DNA of 9,164 nt. Origin: Synechococcales cyanobacterium 340R_concoct_173_sub. GTDB lineage: Bacteria > Cyanobacteriota > Cyanobacteriia > Leptolyngbyales > Leptolyngbyaceae. A program made the position numbers and the translations under genes. The notes under the pieces are model-generated. The model saw nothing but the letters and a program-made list of their open reading frames with translations, ran no database searches and had not been told where the DNA came from. The stretch's first letter is position 1, and each line of letters begins with the position of its first letter. Positions 1 to 5,865 of the stretch are shown in pieces. The DNA lies in contig JANXNM010000554.1 in NCBI GenBank assembly GCA_025354065.1, positions 1-9,164 on the forward strand. Direction: 5' to 3'.

Positions 1-1344
1 GATGCAGATGCGGCTCCGATCGTTGCCCTAGTCAACAAAATCTTGATCAAAGCGTTACAACTTGGGGTCTCGGACATTCATGTTGAGCCGCAGGAAGAGC
101 AGTTGCGAATTCGGTTTCGTAAGGACGGTGTCTTGCAGCAAGCCTTTGATTCTCTTCCCAAAAAAATTATTCCTGCCGTCACAGCTCGTTTCAAAATCAT
201 TTCCCAACTTGACATCGCCGAACGTCGAGCGCCCCAAGATGGTCGAATTCGTCGGGTTTTCGATGGTCGCAAAATTGACTTCCGGGTCAATACCTTGCCC
301 AGTAAACATGGCGAAAAAGTCGTTCTGCGGATTCTCGACAACTCCGTTACGCAGCTTGGTCTTGACAACCTGATTCAAGACAAGGAATCGCTGGAAATGG
401 TTCAAGATATGGTCCGTCGTCCCTTCGGCTTGATTTTGGTCACAGGTCCAACAGGTTCGGGAAAGACCACCACGCTTTACTCCGCCTTGGCCGAGCGGAA
501 TGATCCGGGGGTCAATATTAGTACTGCCGAAGATCCGATCGAGTATACACTTCCTGGCTTGACCCAAGTACAAGTGATTCGGGAAAAAGGGATGGACTTC
601 GCGGCCATTCTGCGAGCCTTTTTGCGTCAAGATCCCGATGTCATTTTGGTCGGAGAAACCCGTGACCGAGAAACTGCAAAAACGGCTATTGAAGCGGCGC
701 TAACTGGACACTTAGTCCTGACAACGCTCCATACCAATGATGCGGCAGGTGCGATCTCCCGTCTTGATGAAATGGGCGTTGAACCCTTCATGGTCTCCGG
801 CGCATTGCTAGGGGTCGTCGCCCAACGTCTCGTTCGTCGGGTTTGCAATGAATGTCGTATTCCCTATACGCCTACCCCAGAAGAACTTGGCCGTTTTGGA
901 CTCACTACCGCCCGAGATACACAACTTACCCTGTATCGGGCTAATAGTCTGACCGCCCAACAGATTCAATCTGCCCGCGCTCAAAATACCCTCTGTGGAA
1001 AATGTACTGGCAGTGGTTATAAAGGTCGTTGTGGTGTGTATGAAGTAATGAAAATTACAGAGCGCCTGCAAACCATGATCAGCAAAGGGGCACCAAGTGA
1101 CCAAATAAAAGAGGTGGCTATTGAAGAAGGAATGCAAACGCTGTTGGCCTACAGTCTCAACCTAGTACGTCAAGGGATGACTACTTTAGAAGAAGTTGAG
1201 CGGGTGACGTTCACAGATACAGGGCTAGAGGCTGAAATGCGATCGAAACGGAAAAGTGTTCTATCCTGTCGCACCTGTAGTGCAGAGCTAAAGCAAGAAT
1301 GGCTGGACTGTCCATACTGTTTAACGCCGCGTTTTCAAGACTAA
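1..1344 (+). CDS. pilB: Type IV pilus extension ATPase PilB (3' part, open at left edge)
   Basis: PilB is the cytoplasmic hexameric ATPase that drives pilin polymerisation in type IV pili. The frame is open from base 1, so the gene starts outside the window. The 447 residues seen correspond to the end of the N-terminal region plus the whole motor domain, and cyanobacterial PilB1 proteins are usually about 670 residues. Counting from base 1, the Walker A motif GPTGSGKTT is at residues 149-157, the Walker B segment DPDVILVGE at 211-219 and the His box GHLVLTTLHT at 236-245. The zinc tetracysteine of PilB/GspE ATPases is Cys282, 285, 332 and 335. A second Cys pair set (423, 426, 437, 440) forms a C-terminal ribbon. 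The sequence SDIHVEP near the start is the usual GspE-family lead-in. pilT follows after 80 bases, consistent with an operon. A TTG at 43 is not a start, because conserved PilB sequence precedes it. Confidence 0.97.
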   Translation, partial: DADAAPIVALVNKILIKALQLGVSDIHVEPQEEQLRIRFRKDGVLQQAFDSLPKKIIPAVTARFKIISQLDIAERRAPQDGRIRRVFDGRKIDFRVNTLPSKHGEKVVLRILDNSVTQLGLDNLIQDKESLEMVQDMVRRPFGLILVTGPTGSGKTTTLYSALAERNDPGVNISTAEDPIEYTLPGLTQVQVIREKGMDFAAILRAFLRQDPDVILVGETRDRETAKTAIEAALTGHLVLTTLHTNDAAGAISRLDEMGVEPFMVSGALLGVVAQRLVRRVCNECRIPYTPTPEELGRFGLTTARDTQLTLYRANSLTAQQIQSARAQNTLCGKCTGSGYKGRCGVYEVMKITERLQTMISKGAPSDQIKEVAIEEGMQTLLAYSLNLVRQGMTTLEEVERVTFTDTGLEAEMRSKRKSVLSCRTCSAELKQEWLDCPYCLTPRFQD

Positions 1345-1354
1345 TTTTCAAGAC
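1332..1354. repeat. 10-bp direct repeat flanking the pilB stop codon
   Basis: TTTTCAAGAC occurs at 1332-1341 and again at 1345-1354. The two copies are separated only by the TAA stop codon of pilB (1342-1344). The first copy encodes the last residues of PilB and the second is untranslated. It may be a small tandem duplication or chance. Confidence 0.6.
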
Positions 1355-1412
1355 CAAGCGGTAAGATTTCTGCAATGGAATCTGAAACGTAGAACAGTAG
1401 TTTAATTTTCAT

Positions 1413-1418
1413 AGGAGA
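1413..1418 (+). promoter_or_regulatory. Shine-Dalgarno site of pilT
   Basis: AGGAGA lies 6 bases before the ATG at 1425. It is one of the strongest ribosome-binding sites in the window and fixes the pilT start. pilC and the gene after it lack a comparable site. Confidence 0.8.
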
Positions 1419-1424
1419 CAAAGC

Positions 1425-2519
1425 ATGGAATTGATGATTGAAGATTTGATGGAGCAGCTCATTGAAATGGGTGGCTCTGATTTACATCTAACAGCCGGAC
1501 TTGCCCCTTACTTCCGTATTAGTGGACATTTGCAGCCGATCGGCGACCATATCTTGAGTTCGGAAGAATGTCAACGCTTGATCTTCAGCATGTTGAACAA
1601 CACCCAGCGGAAAAACCTAGAGCAAAATTGGGAATTGGACTGTTCCTATGGCGTTCGAGGTCTAGCGCGGTTTCGGGTTAATGTCTACAAAGACCGAGGT
1701 ACCTATGCGGCTTGTTTGCGAGCGCTGAGTTCAAAGATCCCTAACTTCGAGAAGCTTGGTCTGCCGGATGTTGTACGTGAAATGTCTGAGAAACCCCGTG
1801 GGTTGATTCTGGTGACGGGACCAACAGGATCCGGAAAAACTACCACCTTGGCCGCGATGATCGATTTGATTAATCGCACCCGAGCCGAACATATTCTGAC
1901 GGTTGAAGATCCGATCGAATTTGTTTATGAACCGGTCAAAAGCTTGATTCACCAACGCCAACTGGGGGAGGATACGAAAAGCTTTGAAAATGCACTAAAA
2001 GCAGCTCTTCGGGAAGATCCAGATATTATTTTGGTGGGAGAAATGCGAGATTTGGAAACCATTTCACTTGCTATTAGTGCTGCCGAAACTGGACACTTAG
2101 TATTCGGAACCTTACACACCAGTTCTGCATCTCAAACCGTCGATCGGATGATTGATGTGTTTCCAGCAGAACGTCAAACCCAAGTCCGAGTGCAACTTTC
2201 CAACTCCCTGGTCGCGGTCTTCAGCCAAACCCTAGTGCAGAAGAAAAACGTTAAACCTGGCGAATACGGTCGAATCATGGCGCAAGAAATCATGATTGTG
2301 ACTCCGGCTATTTCTAACTTGATCCGAGAAGGGAAAACAGCCCAGATTTATTCGGCTATTCAAACGGGCGGTAAATTGGGGATGAAGACGCTGGAAAAAG
2401 TTCTAGCAGATCTCTACAAGGAGGGCGTGATCACCTTTGAAGCCGCCGCTTCCAAAACCTCACGTCCAGATGAAATGCAGCGATTGATTGGCGGCGCAGC
2501 GGCAACGGCTAGGCGATAA
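1425..2519 (+). CDS. pilT: Type IV pilus retraction ATPase PilT
   Basis: PilT is the hexameric cytoplasmic ATPase that disassembles the pilus and powers retraction, twitching motility and DNA uptake. The product is 364 residues, the normal PilT size, and is complete. The N-terminal domain opens with the typical GGSDLHLTAG lead. Walker A GPTGSGKTT is at residues 132-140, Walker B DPDIILVGE at 198-206 and the His box GHLVFGTLHT at 223-232. A variant of the PilT C-terminal retraction motif, AISNLIREGK, starts at about residue 295. That motif, together with the absence of the PilB tetracysteine, separates it from PilB. The ATG at 1425 is supported by AGGAGA just upstream and by the conserved N-terminus. 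The C-terminus ends in a short Ala/Arg-rich tail. It lies between pilB and pilC in the same orientation. Confidence 0.98.
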   Translation: MELMIEDLMEQLIEMGGSDLHLTAGLAPYFRISGHLQPIGDHILSSEECQRLIFSMLNNTQRKNLEQNWELDCSYGVRGLARFRVNVYKDRGTYAACLRALSSKIPNFEKLGLPDVVREMSEKPRGLILVTGPTGSGKTTTLAAMIDLINRTRAEHILTVEDPIEFVYEPVKSLIHQRQLGEDTKSFENALKAALREDPDIILVGEMRDLETISLAISAAETGHLVFGTLHTSSASQTVDRMIDVFPAERQTQVRVQLSNSLVAVFSQTLVQKKNVKPGEYGRIMAQEIMIVTPAISNLIREGKTAQIYSAIQTGGKLGMKTLEKVLADLYKEGVITFEAAASKTSRPDEMQRLIGGAAATARR

Positions 2520-2535
2520 CGCTTTTAATTTTTAC

Positions 2536-2577
2536 AATGCGTCAAATTTTAGATAAATTATGTCCATTTGACGCATT
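2536..2577. repeat. Perfect 12-bp inverted repeat between pilT and pilC
   Basis: AATGCGTCAAAT (2536-2547) and its exact reverse complement ATTTGACGCATT (2566-2577) flank an 18-base AT-rich loop. In RNA this would form a 12-bp stem starting 16 bases after the pilT stop. No run of T follows immediately, so it is not a clean intrinsic terminator. A partial terminator/attenuator, an mRNA 3'-end stabiliser or a binding site for a dimeric protein all fit. Only the repeat itself is seen directly; the role is inference. Confidence 0.75.
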
Positions 2578-2651
2578 TCTTAATGTTGCCGATCGCTAAT
2601 TCAGAAAACCTCAACTATCATTATCCTGACTCCTAACGGAACCCATACCCC

Positions 2652-3872
2652 ATGCCAACCTTTGTCGCCCGCGTTCGAGATTCGCAAGGAACTATTGTTA
2701 AACAAAAAATTACCGCCTCTAATCTCTCTGAGGCCCGATCGAGCCTTCGTGAACAAGGTTTATTCGTCCAGGAATTGAAACAGAGTGGTGGTGCTATCAG
2801 TTTTGATCTGAAGAAGATTCAAACGTCCATGGCAAAAGTTACAGTTAAGGATAAAGCAATTTTTTCCAGGCAGTTTGCGGTGTTGGTGAGTGCTGGAGTT
2901 GCTATGGTTCGCGGGTTGGGCGTGTTATCTGAGCAATGCACAAATCCTAAATTTAAGATCGCTCTAACTGCTGTTGGGACTGATATTCAACAGGGAGTCA
3001 GTCTATCTGATGCAATGCGAAAACATCCTCAATCCTTTGACAATCTCTATGTCAGTATGATTCAGGCGGGGGAGGTCGGCGGGGTTTTGGATGAAGTGCT
3101 CGATCGACTCGCTAAATTGTTAGAAGATACCGCTCGATTACAAAACCAAATCAAGTCAGCAATGGCCTATCCGGTAGTGGTTGGAAGTTTGGCAACCATT
3201 ATATTTCTAGCTATGACGATTTTTATTATTCCGGTTTTTGCTGGAATTTTTAAGGAAATCGGGACTGAATTACCTGCCTTTACTCAAGCAATGGTAGACA
3301 TCAGTAATTTTTTGAGAAGTCCAAATGTGATCATCTTGATCATTATTGTGCCGTTAATTATCTTTGCTTACAACCGCTACTACAGTACGCGTGTAGGCCG
3401 CGAAACCATGGATCGCGTGTTTTTAAAAATGCCATTATTTGGTGATTTGATCCAGAAGACCGCAACGGCTAGATTTTGTCGAACTTTTGGAGCGCTGACC
3501 CGATCGGGGGTTCCGATTTTGACTTGTCTTGAAATTGTCCGAGATACGGCGGGTAACGTGGTGATTGCCAATGCTGTGGATGAAGCACGGCGCGAAATTC
3601 AGACTGGCGGCATGATTAGCCTTGCTCTTCAGAAGGAACAAGTGTTCCCGCCCATGGCAATCCAAATGATTAGCATCGGCGAGGAAACAGGAGAACTCGA
3701 CCAAATGCTGATGAAAGTGGCGGACTTTTATGAAGATGAAGTCGAACAAGCCGTGAAAGCGCTGACCAGTATCATGGAGCCGATTATGATTCTCTTTCTG
3801 GGGGGAATGGTGGGTTCAATCTTATTGGCGATGTATTTGCCGATGTTCAAAGTATTCGAGAAATTGGGCTAG
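2652..3872 (+). CDS. pilC: Type IV pilus inner-membrane platform protein PilC
   Basis: PilC (GspF/T2SSF family) is the polytopic inner-membrane platform on which PilB and PilT act. The product is 406 residues, the full family length. It has two homologous cytoplasmic T2SSF domains at roughly residues 66-190 and 270-392. Their internal duplication shows in the matching segments GEVGGVLDEVLDRLA (140-154) and GEETGELDQMLMKVADF (343-359). Hydrophobic membrane segments lie near 175-200, 225-242 and 376-398. The ATG at 2652 gives the usual MPTFVARVRD start, although no strong Shine-Dalgarno site precedes it. It is 132 bases after pilT, a gap that holds a perfect inverted repeat, and 11 bases before the next gene. 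Confidence 0.97.
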   Translation: MPTFVARVRDSQGTIVKQKITASNLSEARSSLREQGLFVQELKQSGGAISFDLKKIQTSMAKVTVKDKAIFSRQFAVLVSAGVAMVRGLGVLSEQCTNPKFKIALTAVGTDIQQGVSLSDAMRKHPQSFDNLYVSMIQAGEVGGVLDEVLDRLAKLLEDTARLQNQIKSAMAYPVVVGSLATIIFLAMTIFIIPVFAGIFKEIGTELPAFTQAMVDISNFLRSPNVIILIIIVPLIIFAYNRYYSTRVGRETMDRVFLKMPLFGDLIQKTATARFCRTFGALTRSGVPILTCLEIVRDTAGNVVIANAVDEARREIQTGGMISLALQKEQVFPPMAIQMISIGEETGELDQMLMKVADFYEDEVEQAVKALTSIMEPIMILFLGGMVGSILLAMYLPMFKVFEKLG

Positions 3873-3883
3873 CGTTCAGAATT

Positions 3884-4513
3884 ATGACTGTCGAGAAAGA
3901 AGATTACGAAGAACTATTGTCGATTTATAGCTCGACTTTGGATGCTATTGAGCTACTCCGTTTACATCGTCCATACCTGGAACTTATGCCCAGTATGCGA
4001 CGATCGGAAGAGAGTTTGATTACAATGCCGCTTCCTATTGTGAAGCTTCGCAAATCTCAACCGATGGCTGGAGTCCCATCTGGTGAAATTACTATATCTG
4101 AAGCAACGCAGCTTCCTTGTGATGTGGCATTGTTGATGTGTGATCCCGAGTGGAAAATTAAGACTGGTCGCGAAATTTTTGTTTTTATTCATCGTCCTGA
4201 TGAGGATCTTTCAGATCTCTTGGGTCGTTGGCGACAAACGCAGGTTCTACTCGCGAAAGACTACGAATGGATTTTTCCTTTGCGTTATCAGCACATGCTT
4301 AATGAAGGCGCAGATAAAATTTACCCGTTGTTTGTTCTGTTTAATGAATCTCCTGAACGAATTAGACGTGGACTAAGTGGCGCACATTTGCCGTTTGTCA
4401 TTCAAACCACGATCGCAACCCAGGAATCTCTTGTTGTATTAGATGAAGCTCCACAATACTTAAAAGATCTTTTAGTCGAGACTGAAAATCCTTCAGAACG
4501 TGAATTACTTTAA
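3884..4513 (+). CDS. Conserved-looking hypothetical protein next to pilC (209 aa)
   Basis: I do not recognise this family. The predicted protein is soluble, with no signal peptide or membrane segment visible. The N-terminus is acidic (MTVEKEDYEELL), the middle has mixed alpha/beta character with aromatic-rich stretches such as GREIFVFIHRP and DYEWIFPLRYQ, and the C-terminus is acidic. It starts only 11 bases after the pilC stop without a clear Shine-Dalgarno site, which suggests translational coupling to pilC. That coupling and the orientation make it the likely last gene of the pilB-pilT-pilC transcript, but a role in piliation is only inference from position. Its last 9 bases, including the stop codon, overlap the stop end of the convergent ferredoxin gene. 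Confidence 0.8.
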   Translation: MTVEKEDYEELLSIYSSTLDAIELLRLHRPYLELMPSMRRSEESLITMPLPIVKLRKSQPMAGVPSGEITISEATQLPCDVALLMCDPEWKIKTGREIFVFIHRPDEDLSDLLGRWRQTQVLLAKDYEWIFPLRYQHMLNEGADKIYPLFVLFNESPERIRRGLSGAHLPFVIQTTIATQESLVVLDEAPQYLKDLLVETENPSERELL

Positions 4514-4996
4514 ACGTCTAACATGCTTATGACTGTAACTTTTTTGTCTCTTAAGCTTCGTGTTCCGGGCACCCACAACTTGCAGGGACGGGTCACAGGG
4601 CATTCCAACTGGCTGCAATGTCTGGTATTGACGTTCATCTTCTAATAATTTCAGCTCTTCGTATTCAACCCAGTGGATACAATTAACCGGGCAAGTTTCT
4701 ATTGCTTCTTGAATTAGATCTTCCGAGTCTCCATCTTGCCGAATCACCCGCGATCGTCCATAGTCCGGCTCAATATAAAACGTATTTCGAGCCACATGGG
4801 AACAGTAGCGACAACCGATACAAGTTCCCTCATCAACGTAAACCCCACGCTGAGCTAACAGGCCTCCAAGTTCTGGTTCGTAGCCCGATCGCGCATCCGA
4901 ATCTCCACCTTGAAACCCCAGTTCCGGCTCTAGACCCGATCGTTCAGGAAAATCATTGATTGCGTTAAACGAAATCTGTGGAGAGAATTCAGACAT
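4505..4996 (-). CDS. [4Fe-4S] ferredoxin-like protein with a repeated N-terminal tail
   Basis: A small cytoplasmic iron-sulfur protein of 163 residues, probably an electron carrier. The cluster motif is CIGCRYC (Cys59, 62, 65) with the distal CP at Cys102, enough for one [4Fe-4S] cluster. Cys106 follows in CPVNC. Unlike two-cluster bacterial ferredoxins, the second CxxCxxC is absent. The block ARNTFYIEPDYGRSRV is typical of a cyanobacterial ferredoxin family with this layout. The N-terminal tail carries RSGLEPELG (19-27) and RSGYEPELG (36-44), a 17-residue repeat. The C-terminus is basic (KLKRQKS...HKHVRRLK). I chose the ATG at 4996, giving MSEF, because AGGGGG lies 10 bases upstream. A GTG at 5023 in the same frame sits inside a direct repeat and would add 9 residues. 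It is the third gene of a DUF2997-ycf35-ferredoxin group. Electron partners are unknown. Confidence 0.9.
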   Translation of the reverse strand: MSEFSPQISFNAINDFPERSGLEPELGFQGGDSDARSGYEPELGGLLAQRGVYVDEGTCIGCRYCSHVARNTFYIEPDYGRSRVIRQDGDSEDLIQEAIETCPVNCIHWVEYEELKLLEDERQYQTLQPVGMPCDPSLQVVGARNTKLKRQKSYSHKHVRRLK

Positions 4997-5006
4997 CAGC
5001 TCTACA

Positions 5007-5012
5007 CCCCCT
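5007..5012 (-). promoter_or_regulatory. Ribosome-binding site deciding the ferredoxin start
   Basis: On the minus strand AGGGGG lies 10 bases upstream of the ATG at 4996. It overlaps the end of the gene-proximal copy of a 14-bp repeat. It favours the ATG at 4996 over the in-frame GTG at 5023. Confidence 0.6.
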
Positions 5013-5040
5013 AAATTAAGCACAGTCCTAAATTAAGCAC
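5010..5040. repeat. 14-bp direct repeat across the ycf35/ferredoxin junction
   Basis: CCTAAATTAAGCAC occurs at 5010-5023 and exactly again at 5027-5040, with a 3-base spacer. Read on the minus strand, the first copy contains the ycf35 stop codon and the second leads directly into the ferredoxin ribosome-binding site. This suggests a local tandem duplication in the intergenic joint. Confidence 0.8.
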
Positions 5041-5419
5041 TCCAACGTTGAAGCACAAGGCGAATAGTGCCATCTTCAGATCGCTGCTGCTCAGTCACAT
5101 TAAAACCCTGCTGCGATGTCTCTTGAAGAATAGTGTTATAGGCATAGCGCTGAGTGATCTGCTTTAGGAACCGATCGACAGAACTAGCCTGATTCCAAAA
5201 CTGGAGGTCAGTAACCATTTCATGGGACACTCCATTCCAGACAAACCCAATGTCATAGCCGTTTTCCTGTTCTATAACAAGCTCTGCTATCTGAGTCATG
5301 CCTTTATATCCACGCACAGAGCATGGACCTTCTTTATAATCCATCCCCAAGTCTGAAAGCGTTTCTCTCAACGTCGGAAGATTGCGAAGCTGCGTTTTAA
5401 TTTGGCTAAAATGCGACAT
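5033..5419 (-). CDS. ycf35: Ycf35 family protein (DUF1257)
   Basis: A 128-residue protein of the Ycf35/DUF1257 family, found in cyanobacteria and some algal plastid genomes; its biochemical function is not established. The N-terminus MSHFSQIKTQLRNL and the following LRETLSDLGMDY are the family signature. The central block has GYKGMTQIAELVI and the aromatic motif YDIGFVWNG, and later comes QRYAYNTI. No signal peptide or membrane segment is visible, so it is probably cytoplasmic. I chose the ATG at 5419 because it gives the conserved MSHF start. A TTG at 5446 would add 9 residues that look unlike the family. There is no strong Shine-Dalgarno site. It sits 55 bases after the DUF2997 gene and just before the ferredoxin gene, in the same orientation, which suggests co-transcription. 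Confidence 0.93.
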   Translation of the reverse strand: MSHFSQIKTQLRNLPTLRETLSDLGMDYKEGPCSVRGYKGMTQIAELVIEQENGYDIGFVWNGVSHEMVTDLQFWNQASSVDRFLKQITQRYAYNTILQETSQQGFNVTEQQRSEDGTIRLVLQRWSA

Positions 5420-5474
5420 AACGGCGTGTTTGTGAAGGGTGGACAACAGACTTATCTTAACGCACAGACCCTAG

Positions 5475-5693
5475 TTACCAGTTGCTTGTAGATGAATCCT
5501 GAGCATTGTTGGTAACGAAGGTTTCCAGAGCCTGATGCTGAGAAAAATATTCGGATGTGTTTTCCTGTTTAAGAACTAAGCCTAGCTTAGCTTCGATCGC
5601 GGCAGTTATTTCCGCACAAGAACATCCGATAATCCCAGTCACTTTCTCTTGAACTCGGCCATCAGGATAAATCACAAATTCGAGAGTTTCCAT
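5475..5693 (-). CDS. DUF2997 family small protein
   Basis: A 72-residue protein resembling DUF2997. The N-terminus METLEFVIYPDGRVQEKV, a beta-hairpin-like segment, is followed by GIIGCSCAEITAAIEAKLG, with two cysteines in a CSC arrangement and an amphipathic helix. The C-terminal tail is polar and rich in Ser/Asn. No enzymatic role is known to me. The ATG at 5693 is preferred: AGGGA lies 5 bases upstream and the family start is MET-LEF. An ATG at 5711 in the same frame would add six residues and swallow that ribosome-binding site. It is the first gene of the minus-strand group with ycf35 and the ferredoxin, so the two cysteines could be relevant to iron-sulfur or thiol chemistry, but that is speculation. 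Confidence 0.88.
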   Translation of the reverse strand: METLEFVIYPDGRVQEKVTGIIGCSCAEITAAIEAKLGLVLKQENTSEYFSQHQALETFVTNNAQDSSTSNW

Positions 5694-5698
5694 AATGA

Positions 5699-5703
5699 TC
5701 CCT
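5699..5703 (-). promoter_or_regulatory. Ribosome-binding site of the DUF2997 gene
   Basis: AGGGA on the minus strand lies 5 bases before the ATG at 5693. It decides between that ATG and the upstream in-frame ATG at 5711. Confidence 0.6.
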
Positions 5704-5711
5704 AAAACCAT

Positions 5712-5865
5712 CTATTTCAGTTTCGCGTAACTTCCCGATCGAGTCAAGCAATAAGGGGTTATGCCCCATGGGAGGTTTGCTTAATACTAAGTTACAAAAA
5801 GAACACAAATGCTTTATGAGTGTTTCCATCGGTTCTTAACATTGCTCTAAACCTTGGCTCTTATA
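5712..5865. other. Divergent spacer between DUF2997 and the kinase pseudogene
   Basis: This 154-base spacer should contain the promoter of the minus-strand DUF2997-ycf35-ferredoxin group, but I see no convincing -35/-10 pair. It holds GGGG-TTATG-CCCC (5755-5767), which overlaps the palindrome CCCATGGG (5765-5772). These could form alternative small hairpins in the 5' leader of the minus-strand transcript. Confidence 0.4.

Noticed and set aside
55..630. Minus-strand open frame of 191 codons inside pilB
   Set aside because: It is antisense to a strongly conserved ATPase domain, its product matches no family I know, and it mirrors the codon structure of pilB.
43..1344. pilB beginning at the TTG at position 43
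   Set aside because: The same frame is open to base 1 and encodes conserved PilB residues upstream (APIVALVNKIL), so the gene is cut by the window edge rather than starting there.
3435..3749. Minus-strand open frame inside pilC
   Set aside because: It lies opposite the second T2SSF domain, has no ribosome-binding site and no family-like sequence.
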